Made by a program: the position numbers and the translations under genes
Notes under the pieces: model-generated
Told to the model about the DNA's origin: nothing
The model's input: the letters and a program-made list of their open reading frames with translations, nothing else
Databases searched by the model: none
Source of the DNA: Niameybacter massiliensis
Lineage (GTDB): Bacteria; Bacillota; Clostridia; Lachnospirales; Cellulosilyticaceae
Assembly: GCF_001282685.1 (NCBI RefSeq)
Contig: NZ_LN875035.1
Location: forward strand, 2,856,411-2,920,410
DNA: 64,000 nucleotides
Direction: 5' to 3'
Part shown: piece after piece, positions 8,417-16,860 of the stretch
Layout: each line of letters opens with the position of its first letter
How positions within the stretch are numbered: the first letter of the stretch is position 1

Positions 8417-8705
8417 TAAATTTACCTATATACTTTCTTTTGAATGTAGCCTTTATTATAACGTTGATTTTATGATTTAGATAGTCCCTTTTATTGGCTC
8501 TCCTTATAAATACAGTGAAGTGATGTTTCTTAATGTATTGCATTAACCCTTTAATAACTATAATAGATACTACAACGGCTACTACCATTGCCACTAATAA
8601 TATGGTAAGCTCTGCACTTGTAAAGACAACTCCAAACTTAAGTACTTTAAGCAAGCTTGCTCCAAACATGACCGGAATAGCTAAGAAGAAAGTAAATTTA
8701 AACAT
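8403..8705 (-). pseudogene. Remnant of undecaprenyl-diphosphatase UppP (BacA), C-terminal part
   Basis: The 100-residue ORF begins [20 protein letters not shown] and continues with a second membrane segment ending in [16 protein letters not shown]. This pattern matches the last third of UppP, which recycles the undecaprenyl phosphate lipid carrier and is normally about 270 residues. The catalytic N-terminal two thirds are missing, and none of the three upstream frames on this strand restores them. After the family-like FTVF the sequence becomes basic and unrelated, consistent with a frameshift or replaced end. The ORF overlaps truA by 14 bases. It could still give a small membrane protein, but UppP activity is not expected. 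Confidence 0.7.
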
Positions 8706-8831
8706 TAATTATCAACGCTCTCTCATTCTAAATCATTGTTTATTAGACTTGCTTCCTTATTTACTTGTAATACTCTAGGTCATTATCTGTATATAAATGA
8801 GATGAATACTTTTATATTGGAGGAATATGCT

Positions 8832-9719
8832 ATGGATTTACCTTTTCTTCCTGAAGAAGCACAAGTAACCTTTGATTTTTCTTCTATTAAGCGTAAATGG
8901 CTCAATGTCCCTTATGCAAATAAGTCCCCTGCCCAAAAACTTGATATTTTCTTACCTAATGGAAATGGCGACCATTATCCTGTCATTATTATTATTCATG
9001 GAGGTGGCTTTCGTTTTGGTGATAAACAAGGTATTGAATTAAAAATGGCTTTAGAACCTGGTGTTAAGCGTGGTTATGCCATAGTCTCTATTAATTATCG
9101 CTTGAGTACAGAGGCTACTTTTCCTGCTGCTCCCCAAGATGTTAATGCCGCCATCCGATTTATACGTAAAAATGCTTCTCTATATCACTTAAATCCTGAC
9201 AAAATTGGGCTATGGGGTTCTTCCTCTGGTGGTAATTTAGCTGCTTTAGCAGGTACAACAGGATATACCCCTGTTTTTGTAGATTCAAGCTTGGGGGCAC
9301 CTAGAGTTCCTTGGAATGTTCAGGCTGTAGTTGATTTCTTTGGACCTATTAACTTCTTAACTATGGATCCTCAATTTGTTATTAATGGGATTGCAGGTCA
9401 AGTTCATGATAGTCCTGATTCTTTTGAATCCTTATATTTAGGTGCGCAAATCACTAAAGTTCCTGGCAAAGTTAAACAAAGTAATCCAGAGACCTACTTA
9501 AACCGCAAAGCCCCTCCTTTTCTTATTGAACATGGTACAAAAGATAAAAATATTCCCTATCAACAATCTGTCGTCTTCTCTCAGCAATTAATGTATAACA
9601 TCCCAGATACATTTATTAATCTCCGCCTTATAGATGGTGCTGGTCACGGTGGACCTCTATTTGAAACGCCTGATAATATTGACTTAGTCTTTAACTTTTT
9701 TGATCTTTATTTGACTTAA
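8832..9719 (+). CDS. Alpha/beta hydrolase, HSL-like esterase or lipase
   Basis: I chose the ATG at 8832 (MDLPFLPEEAQ, 295 residues) because TTGGAGGA lies just upstream; earlier in-frame ATGs have no binding site. The oxyanion motif HGGGF is near residue 57. The nucleophile elbow GSSSGG is near 132-137. The Asp of HGTKDKN and the His of GAGHGG complete a catalytic triad. The layout is that of the hormone-sensitive-lipase type of carboxylesterase. No signal peptide is visible, so it is likely cytoplasmic and could deacetylate imported sugars. It is monocistronic and faces the ABC exporter across a shared terminator. Confidence 0.88.
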   Translation: MDLPFLPEEAQVTFDFSSIKRKWLNVPYANKSPAQKLDIFLPNGNGDHYPVIIIIHGGGFRFGDKQGIELKMALEPGVKRGYAIVSINYRLSTEATFPAAPQDVNAAIRFIRKNASLYHLNPDKIGLWGSSSGGNLAALAGTTGYTPVFVDSSLGAPRVPWNVQAVVDFFGPINFLTMDPQFVINGIAGQVHDSPDSFESLYLGAQITKVPGKVKQSNPETYLNRKAPPFLIEHGTKDKNIPYQQSVVFSQQLMYNIPDTFINLRLIDGAGHGGPLFETPDNIDLVFNFFDLYLT

Positions 9720-9749
9720 TATATAATTGTCCTTTTATAACATAAAAAA

Positions 9750-9781
9750 CTCTCAAGCTGTGGTATATCACAGTTTGAGAG
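9750..9781. terminator. Bidirectional terminator between the esterase and the ABC exporter
   Basis: A 13-bp stem (9750-9762 with 9769-9781, one G-T pair) is flanked by A6 on the left and a T-rich stretch on the right, so it can serve both convergent genes. Confidence 0.88.
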
Positions 9782-9802
9782 CTTTTGTATTTTCGCTCTA
9801 TT

Positions 9803-11551
9803 CTATATTGCAAATTGGCTATTATAAAGTTCAGCATAGAAACCTTTTTGCTCTAAAAGGCTTTCATGGTTGCCCTGTTCAATAATCTTGCCCTCTTTCA
9901 TCACTAAAATGACATCTGCATTTTGAATGGTAGAAAGTCGGTGAGCTACAATAAAGGTTGTTCTACCTTTCATCAATTTATTGAAGGCACTTTGAATTTG
10001 AATTTCTGTTCTTGTATCAATAGATGAGGTAGCCTCATCTAAAATCAACATAGGTGGCTTACAAAGCATTACTCTTGTAATACATAAAAGCTGCTTTTGT
10101 CCTTGTGAAAGCATGCCGCCATCTTCACCAATAATCGTATCATACCCCTTAGGCAGACGTTTGATAAAGGAATGGGCATGAGAAGCTTTCGCTGCTTGAA
10201 TGATTTCCTCTTCCGTAGCACCTGGTTTACCCATAATAATATTTTCTTTGATGGTTCCTTTTTTGAGCCAAGTTTCTTGAAGCACCATACCATAATTAGA
10301 TCGTAGACTTTTTCTTGTCATCTGACGTATATCTGTTTCCTCTACACAAATTGTACCTTGATCTACATCATAAAAACGCATGAGTAAGTTGATAATCGTT
10401 GTTTTACCACAGCCTGTAGGTCCTACAATGGCTACCTTTTGTCCTGGCTTGATGGCAATATTAAAGTTTTCAATAAGTTTTTTCTCTGGTACGTAAGAAA
10501 AACTTACATCATTACAAGTAACTTCCCCTTGCACATCTTCTAATACAATAGCATTTGCTGGTTCTTCTACTTGTGGCTCTTCCTCAATAAGTTCAAAGAT
10601 ACGCCCTGCACAAGCAATGGCATTTTGAAGTTCTGTTACAACGCCTGAAATTTCATTAAATGGCTTTGTGTATTGATTAGCATAACTTAAGAAACAAGAT
10701 AATGCTCCCACTGTCATTTTTCCTGTAATAACTGCAAATGCGCCTGTAAGTGCTACGCCAGCATAAACAATACTATTTACAAAACGTGTACAAGGATTCG
10801 TTAAAGATGAGAAGAAAATAGCGCGCAAAGAGTATTGAGCAAGTCTATCTCCAATTTCATCAAACTGCTTCATGGCTTCTTCTTCGTGACCATAGGCTTT
10901 AACAACTTTTTGATTGCCTATCATCTCATCGATGAAAGCTGTTTGTTCACCACGTGCTTCAGATTGTAATTTGAACATACTGTACGTTTTCTTCGCAATA
11001 AAACTTGCTACAAAAAGAGATAGTGGCGTTACAAGTACAACGACAAAAGTAATCCCTACATTAATCGTAAGCATAAAGATGAGTGTCCCTACAATGGTCA
11101 TTACCCCTGTAAAGAGTTGTGTAAATCCGAGGAGTAATCCATCTGCAAATTGGTCTACATCTGTAATGACACGACTTACAATCTCACCTTGTGAGCGTCC
11201 ATCTAAGTATTTAAGAGGAAGAATTTCTATTTTATCAAAAGCTTCTTCACGAATATCACGTACAACTTGATAGGTCACTTTATTATTGATGGTATTCATC
11301 ATCCACTGGGCAAGAGCTGTTACACCTACCATGATTACAACGTTAATCAAGTGTCCTAAAATGCCTTCAAAATCTACACCACCATATACAATACCATCTA
11401 TGGCCTTACCTATTAAAATAGGTACATAAAGGGTTAAAATAACAATCACAACAGCAAGTAGAATGGAAAGCGCCATCAGTCTAGTATATCTTTTAATATA
11501 CTGCATGACTTTCTTAAGGATAGCTTGTTGGCCTTTTTTATCTTGTTTCAT
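9803..11551 (-). CDS. ABC exporter half-transporter with intact ATP site residues
   Basis: The 582-residue protein has an N-terminal six-helix exporter domain (about 25-320) and a C-terminal ATPase domain. Walker A is GPTGCGKTT near 373. Walker B is MLILDEATSSID with the catalytic Glu. The switch His is in IVAHRLST. Its ABC signature is LSQGQ rather than LSGGQ. This fits the partner role in heterodimeric exporters of the TM287/TM288, BmrCD and LmrCD type, where the altered signature faces the degenerate site of the other subunit. It starts 2 bases after the upstream half-transporter. Multidrug or lipid export is inferred from the family; the substrate is unknown. Confidence 0.92.
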   Translation of the reverse strand: MKQDKKGQQAILKKVMQYIKRYTRLMALSILLAVVIVILTLYVPILIGKAIDGIVYGGVDFEGILGHLINVVIMVGVTALAQWMMNTINNKVTYQVVRDIREEAFDKIEILPLKYLDGRSQGEIVSRVITDVDQFADGLLLGFTQLFTGVMTIVGTLIFMLTINVGITFVVVLVTPLSLFVASFIAKKTYSMFKLQSEARGEQTAFIDEMIGNQKVVKAYGHEEEAMKQFDEIGDRLAQYSLRAIFFSSLTNPCTRFVNSIVYAGVALTGAFAVITGKMTVGALSCFLSYANQYTKPFNEISGVVTELQNAIACAGRIFELIEEEPQVEEPANAIVLEDVQGEVTCNDVSFSYVPEKKLIENFNIAIKPGQKVAIVGPTGCGKTTIINLLMRFYDVDQGTICVEETDIRQMTRKSLRSNYGMVLQETWLKKGTIKENIIMGKPGATEEEIIQAAKASHAHSFIKRLPKGYDTIIGEDGGMLSQGQKQLLCITRVMLCKPPMLILDEATSSIDTRTEIQIQSAFNKLMKGRTTFIVAHRLSTIQNADVILVMKEGKIIEQGNHESLLEQKGFYAELYNSQFAI

Positions 11552-11553
11552 CC

Positions 11554-13278
11554 TTATGCCTCCTCTCTTTTAAATTGAGAATAATAAATCTCATTATACA
11601 CTTCACAGTTTACTAAAAGTTCAGTATGTGTCCCTTTACCAACCATCTTGCCATCATCTAATACAATGATTTGATCAGCATATTGAATGGAAGATGCTCT
11701 TTGAGAAACTATAAAGACTGTGGGACTACCCTCTAATTCCTTAATTGCTTTACGGAGTTTAGCATCTGTTGCAAAGTCTAATGCGGAGGTACTATCATCT
11801 AAAATTAAGATTTCAGGTTTCTTCACTAGCGCACGTGCAATACTCATCCGCTGTCTTTGCCCACCTGATAAGTTCTTCCCTGCTTGGTCAATTTGCCCTT
11901 TCAAGCCTCCCTTACTTGCAACCACATCACTTCCTTGTGCAATCTCAATGGCTGCTTCTAGCTCTTCATGGGTCGCATCTTTTTTACCCCATTTAATATT
12001 ACTTTCAATATCTCCTTTAAAAAGGACTGCCTTTTGCATGACAATCCCTATCTTATCTCTTAAAATGTCTGAAGCATAAGCTTTAACATTCTTTCCGTTG
12101 ATGAGGACCTCACCGGATGTAGCATCATAAAATCTAGGAATCATATGTATAAGAGATGTTTTACCTGAACCCGTTCCACCTATAATACCTATTGTTTGGC
12201 CTTTTTGTACACTAAAATCTATTCCTGTTAAAGAAGCCTCCCCTGCACCTTCATAAGTTAAAGATACATTTTTAAATTCAACAACAGGTGCCTTGGTAGC
12301 TTGGCCAAAGATTCTTTCTAAGCCTTCTTCCATGCTGGATTGTATGTCAAATACTTCCGAAATACGATTGCCACAAGCTACAGATTTATTAATGGTAATG
12401 ATCAAACTTGCAAGCTTAATCAGCTCCACTAAAATTTGAGACATATAGTTATAAAGAGCAACCACTTCCCCTTGGCTCAGTACACCATGATCCACTTGGA
12501 TAGCGCCTGTCCATATCAATAGGACAATAGCCACATTAATAATGACATAGGTAAAAGGATTCATTAAAGCAGAAATTCTTCCTGCTTTTTGTTGTATCTT
12601 TGTTAACGCTTCATTTTTGATTGCAAAAGCTTCTACTTCCTCTTCTTCTTTACAAAAAGCACGAATAACACGCACACCTGCTAGATTCTCTCTTGTACTA
12701 CCAAGTACACCGTCTAACTTTTGTTGAACTGACTTAAGCATTGGGATATTTAATAACATAATCCCAAAAACTACAAAAGATAAAAGAATAATCGCACCTA
12801 CAAACAACATGGCTGACTTTACATCAATAGTAAATGCCATAATCATTGCGCCAAATACAACAAACGGTGAACGTAAAAATAGGCGTAACACCATGTTTAC
12901 ACCATTTTGTGCTTGATTGACATCACTTGTCATACGGGTAATCATTGTTGAAGTTCCTATTGTATCTACTTCAGTAAAGGATAACCCTAATAAATGCTCA
13001 AAAAGTGAATGTCTTAACTTGGTTCCAAACCCTACAGCAGCTTTAGCTGAAAAGTACTGGGCTGTGACAGAGCAAATAAGACCAATGAGTGCTAATAATA
13101 CTAAAACGACAACCATTTTAGTAATGTATCCCTGATCACTAAGCCCTATCCCTTGGTCAATAATGGCAGCAACTACTAATGGCACAAATAATTCAAAAGA
13201 AGCTTCTAACATTTTAAATAAAGGTGCTAGTACACATTCTTTTTTATAATCTTTTAGATAGACTAATAATTTTTTCAC
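11554..13278 (-). CDS. ABC exporter half-transporter with degenerate catalytic site
   Basis: The 574-residue protein starts at a GTG, supported by an AAGGAGAG site, and has the exporter transmembrane domain followed by an ATPase domain. Walker A is GGTGSGKTS near 370 and the signature NLSGGQRQRM is canonical. Walker B reads ILILDDSTSALD, with Asp in place of the catalytic Glu, and the switch position is Gln (FIVSQRASS) instead of His. These two changes are the marks of the inactive site in heterodimeric type IV exporters. With the downstream gene it should form one transporter with a single hydrolysing site. Confidence 0.92.
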   Translation of the reverse strand: MKKLLVYLKDYKKECVLAPLFKMLEASFELFVPLVVAAIIDQGIGLSDQGYITKMVVVLVLLALIGLICSVTAQYFSAKAAVGFGTKLRHSLFEHLLGLSFTEVDTIGTSTMITRMTSDVNQAQNGVNMVLRLFLRSPFVVFGAMIMAFTIDVKSAMLFVGAIILLSFVVFGIMLLNIPMLKSVQQKLDGVLGSTRENLAGVRVIRAFCKEEEEVEAFAIKNEALTKIQQKAGRISALMNPFTYVIINVAIVLLIWTGAIQVDHGVLSQGEVVALYNYMSQILVELIKLASLIITINKSVACGNRISEVFDIQSSMEEGLERIFGQATKAPVVEFKNVSLTYEGAGEASLTGIDFSVQKGQTIGIIGGTGSGKTSLIHMIPRFYDATSGEVLINGKNVKAYASDILRDKIGIVMQKAVLFKGDIESNIKWGKKDATHEELEAAIEIAQGSDVVASKGGLKGQIDQAGKNLSGGQRQRMSIARALVKKPEILILDDSTSALDFATDAKLRKAIKELEGSPTVFIVSQRASSIQYADQIIVLDDGKMVGKGTHTELLVNCEVYNEIYYSQFKREEA

Positions 13279-13384
13279 CCGTTCATCTCTCCTTTTCTAC
13301 AGTATATAGTATGACTTCAATTTAACTTCTAGTCAATTTAAACAGTCGTTTAAGTCACATACTAATATCTATTATAAATCTAAC

Positions 13385-13429
13385 AAAAGAAGCTACACCC
13401 TTTGTTTACCAAAGGATATAGCTTCTTTT
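13385..13429 (-). terminator. Terminator of the sugar ABC permease operon
   Basis: Arms 13385-13403 and 13411-13429 (19 bases, two mismatches) form a hairpin with AAAAGAAGC/GCTTCTTTT ends, 50 bases beyond the stop codon of the last permease gene. Confidence 0.8.
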
Positions 13430-13481
13430 ACTTTATTTTCATCTTTTCCTAACTGCAAATAACCTCTTTCTATACTCGTCA

Positions 13482-14318
13482 TTATCCTTTTACAGCACCT
13501 GCTACCATACCTTCAATAATATATTTTTGTGCAAGAAGATAGACAACAATAATTGGTAAAATGGTAATAACAATAAATGCACATACATAATTCCACTTAT
13601 AAGTCATAAATCCCACAAAATTATAAATTCCTAAAGGCAACGTTTGCATTTTGGAATCTGATAAGAAATAAAGTGAAATTTGGAAATCATTCCACACCGC
13701 CATAAAAGTTAAAATAATGTTCGTAAAAATAACTGGCTTTAGAAGTGGAAAAATAATATTAAAGAACATTCTAAATGGGCCACAACCATCTAACATAGCA
13801 CACTCATCTAATGATACAGGAATACCTTTAATAAAACCTGTATAGAGCATAACACTTAGTGGTAAGCGTATAGCTATATGAATCAAAATAGGTGCTATGT
13901 AAGTACCACTAAGGCCTAATAACTTTACTATAACTACTTCTGGAATAAGCGCTAGAGGTGCAATAAGTCCAATAAGAAAATATCCATAAGTAAACTTTCC
14001 AAACTTATCATCTCTTCTACCTATAACAAATGCTGTCATTGAAGCAAGAATAACTGTAAAAAATACCACTGTACAAGTAATAAGCATACTATTTCCAAAG
14101 GCTCTAAAAAGCTTCCCTTCTTGAATAACATGAGCATAGTTTTCAAACATAAACTTTTCTGGTAAAGAAAAGTCTATGATAGCTGCCTCAGAGACACTTT
14201 TAAATGAGTTAAGAATTACAAGTGCAAAAGGAATAAGGACACATAATGTCATTATAGTGCAAAAAATATATACTATAGAAAGCTTAATGATCTGTTGTCT
14301 TTTAGCCGCTGTCATCAT
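13482..14318 (-). CDS. Carbohydrate ABC transporter permease, MalG type
   Basis: The 278-residue protein has six predicted membrane helices and the MalG-type EAA loop ECAMLDGCGPFRMFFNIIFPLLKP near 180-203, which docks to the ATPase. The C-terminus ends in IIEGMVAGAVKG, typical of this group of sugar permeases. It overlaps the preceding permease gene by 4 bases and forms a heterodimeric channel with it. No ATPase gene follows, so a shared MsmK/MalK-type ATPase encoded elsewhere is presumably used. The nearby alpha-galactosidase suggests an alpha-galactoside substrate, but this is inference. Confidence 0.93.
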   Translation of the reverse strand: MMTAAKRQQIIKLSIVYIFCTIMTLCVLIPFALVILNSFKSVSEAAIIDFSLPEKFMFENYAHVIQEGKLFRAFGNSMLITCTVVFFTVILASMTAFVIGRRDDKFGKFTYGYFLIGLIAPLALIPEVVIVKLLGLSGTYIAPILIHIAIRLPLSVMLYTGFIKGIPVSLDECAMLDGCGPFRMFFNIIFPLLKPVIFTNIILTFMAVWNDFQISLYFLSDSKMQTLPLGIYNFVGFMTYKWNYVCAFIVITILPIIVVYLLAQKYIIEGMVAGAVKG

Positions 14319-15196
14319 AGATCAATCTCCTTTCTTCTTAGAAACTTCAATAATGGTCCAATAATAAGAGTAATAAGTAAAAATTGAACTAAATTAATAG
14401 TTGATGCATAACCTAATGTTCCCACCGATAATGCATCATAAGAAAGTTTACTAAGTACTTGCGTTGCACCATTTGGCCCCCCATTAGTCATTGACATTAC
14501 AATATCAAAAATATTAAACCCGCCAATAATACATAATGTAATGGTTACATTAAGCGCTGGTCTAATAAATGGCATTGTAATATTTTTAAACTTCTGAAAT
14601 GCTGAAGCTCCATCAATACTTGCTGCCTCATACAACTCTTCTGGAATTGCTTGAAGCCCTGCTAGAACAATACATACGTTAAACCCAATCCACATCCATG
14701 ACTCTACAATACATACTGAAAATAAAGCTACTTTGGGATCGCCTAACCAATTTAGTGCAAGAACATCAAGATTCAAAAATCTTAAAAACTCATTAAGAAT
14801 ACCTGTCTCTGGTTGCATGATAAAACTAAATACATATCCAATAACAAGTGCACCAATTGTACATGGTAAAAAAATAGCCGCTCTAAAAAAGTTTCTACCT
14901 TTAAATTTATTGTTAAGTAATAGTCCAAGGCCAAGGCCAAAACTTACTTTAATTAAAGTTGTAAGTAGTGCAAAAATACACACATTCATAAGGGCTTTAA
15001 AAAAGCTTGGTGACGTAAATAACATCTGAAAGTTATCAAATCCTATAAATTTAGGGCTATCAAAGTTAAAGATATTCCAATTAGTAAAAGAAAAAATAAA
15101 TCCCCCTACAATAGAGCCAATATAAAAAATCGTAAAAATGACCAATGCTGGAACTGTCATATAGGCTGGATAATATTTTTTTTGATATTTTGTCAT
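14315..15196 (-). CDS. Carbohydrate ABC transporter permease, MalF/UgpA type
   Basis: The 293-residue protein has six predicted membrane helices beginning with MTVPALVIFTIFYIGSIVGG, and the loop EELYEAASIDGASAFQKFKN near 188-207 is the EAA motif contacting the ATPase. It is the first permease after the binding-protein gene, 122 bases downstream with an intervening hairpin, and overlaps the MalG-type permease gene. Family members import oligosaccharides or other small carbohydrates. The lack of the long MalF periplasmic insertion is normal for Gram-positive members. Confidence 0.93.
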   Translation of the reverse strand: MTKYQKKYYPAYMTVPALVIFTIFYIGSIVGGFIFSFTNWNIFNFDSPKFIGFDNFQMLFTSPSFFKALMNVCIFALLTTLIKVSFGLGLGLLLNNKFKGRNFFRAAIFLPCTIGALVIGYVFSFIMQPETGILNEFLRFLNLDVLALNWLGDPKVALFSVCIVESWMWIGFNVCIVLAGLQAIPEELYEAASIDGASAFQKFKNITMPFIRPALNVTITLCIIGGFNIFDIVMSMTNGGPNGATQVLSKLSYDALSVGTLGYASTINLVQFLLITLIIGPLLKFLRRKEIDL

Positions 15197-15251
15197 GTTC
15201 GTATTCTCCTTTCATTAAATGCATTTATATAGATTCCTCATATAGTCTCAT

Positions 15252-15291
15252 AAAAAAAGAAGACAAAACATATCCGCTCTGCCTTCTTTTT
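15252..15291 (-). terminator. Intra-operon hairpin between binding protein and permeases
   Basis: AAAAAGAAG (15283-15291 read on the minus strand) pairs with CTTCTTTTT and is followed by a T-run, 28 bases beyond the binding-protein stop codon. It probably acts as a leaky terminator that gives more binding protein than permease. Confidence 0.65.
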
Positions 15292-15318
15292 AACATATAG
15301 GCTTATCAACTACTCCCT

Positions 15319-16653
15319 TTATTTATCAAATCCTTCAAATCCTAGTTGTCTACCTACTTTAACAAGCTCATCACTCCAGATCTTAGCTGCTTGCTCTGGT
15401 GTTTTTTGTCCTAAAAGTACAGATAAAAATGCACTGTCTGCCTCTGCTGAAGGTGTTACGATGTATGTTTGATTGTAGTGTTTTTGACTCATGTTATTAT
15501 CAAAGTATACTTGTGAATCTGCAAGCGTACGACTTAAATTATCATTTTGCATATTTGTCCATACAGAAGTACATTTATTTGTATCAAATAAGTATTGAAC
15601 AGCTTCTTCTGATGACATATAATTCAAGAAATCTTTAGCAACATCAATATTATTTGATTGGTTGGAAATCATCATTCCACCAGGCCCTGCTGCTGCTAAA
15701 TAGCTTTTGCCATCTTTACTTGGTGCTGCAAACATACCAATCTTTCCTGCACCTGATGGTTCTGTTTTTGTATATTCTGGATCTGCCCAGTCTCCCATAT
15801 ACATCATTGCAGCTTCACCACTAGCTATTGCTTTTTGTGCCATTTCATAGCTTGCTGTTGCCATATCACTATTTACCCAACCATTATCTACCCATGATTT
15901 CATACGTGTAAACATATCTACTACTTCTGGTACTTCATCCCATCTTATTTCATTATTATTAAGCGTTTCCAGTAATCCTTCATTTGCTGCTAAAATATTC
16001 GGCCATTCACCATTCATAATTTGATTTACTGTCCAGCCATCTTTCATTGAAATATAAAGAGGTGTTACTCCTGCTTCTTTTAATGTGTTACAAACCTTTT
16101 CAAACTCTTCAAAAGTTGTTGGAATTTCTATATTATTTTTTTCAAATACTTCTGTGTTATAAACTATCCCAAATGAGTTAATCCCCCCTGATGGTAAGCA
16201 ATATACTTTATCGTTTACACTAGCAAATTCTTTTCCTACTTCACTTAAATTTTGTACCCAATTCTCACCTGAAAGATCTACTAGATTTTTCTCATGGTTA
16301 TATTTACTTCCTTGTGTCCCTGTTTCACCAATGAAAATATCCCACATACCACCAGAAGCCATTTTTGTAAGGAGAAGCTGATCAAATTGATTATCATCTA
16401 CTGCTTGGATTTCTAAAATATTGCCTGTTTTTGCTTCCCATTTTTCTTTGTGCTCTTTAATCCCTGATATTTCAATATGAGTTGCTGGCATACCAATTGT
16501 AATAGTTACTGGTTTTTTAGATTCTTCTTGCTTTTGTGTTGTGTTGCTTTCTACTGGTTTTGTAACAGGCTCCTCTTTACTACCACAAGCAACTAAACTT
16601 GTTCCCATTAACCCTACTAATGCTAAACTTGCAAAACGTTTGATTGTTTTCAT
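15319..16653 (-). CDS. Extracellular sugar-binding lipoprotein of an ABC importer
   Basis: I chose the ATG at 16653 (MKTIKRFASLALVGLMG, 444 residues), since AAGGGGA lies at normal distance and the upstream ATG at 16671 would put it inside the gene. A lipoprotein signal peptide ends in the lipobox LVAC with Cys23, followed by a Ser/Thr/Lys/Gln-rich linker. The rest is a type 1 solute-binding protein (MalE/MsmE group) with MASGGMWDIFIGETG, GEAAMMYMGDWADPEY and a C-terminal ALLGQ-like segment. It is anchored outside the membrane and delivers the sugar to the two permeases encoded downstream. It is divergent from the YesM-type kinase gene. Confidence 0.93.
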   Translation of the reverse strand: MKTIKRFASLALVGLMGTSLVACGSKEEPVTKPVESNTTQKQEESKKPVTITIGMPATHIEISGIKEHKEKWEAKTGNILEIQAVDDNQFDQLLLTKMASGGMWDIFIGETGTQGSKYNHEKNLVDLSGENWVQNLSEVGKEFASVNDKVYCLPSGGINSFGIVYNTEVFEKNNIEIPTTFEEFEKVCNTLKEAGVTPLYISMKDGWTVNQIMNGEWPNILAANEGLLETLNNNEIRWDEVPEVVDMFTRMKSWVDNGWVNSDMATASYEMAQKAIASGEAAMMYMGDWADPEYTKTEPSGAGKIGMFAAPSKDGKSYLAAAGPGGMMISNQSNNIDVAKDFLNYMSSEEAVQYLFDTNKCTSVWTNMQNDNLSRTLADSQVYFDNNMSQKHYNQTYIVTPSAEADSAFLSVLLGQKTPEQAAKIWSDELVKVGRQLGFEGFDK

Positions 16654-16860
16654 CTTTAAATCCCCTTTCATATCTGCATTATGTACTATATGGTCATTAT
16701 AAAGCTATCATTATGACTTGAGAATGTACAAATCATAAATAGGCCCATGTATTTTTTTGACATATTAGCCTATACACAACTTTATCCATTTACTTTTTTG
16801 CACAAAAGTGCTAACATTTGATATATTATTTTTTGATTTATTTATACTAAGGAGTCTATC

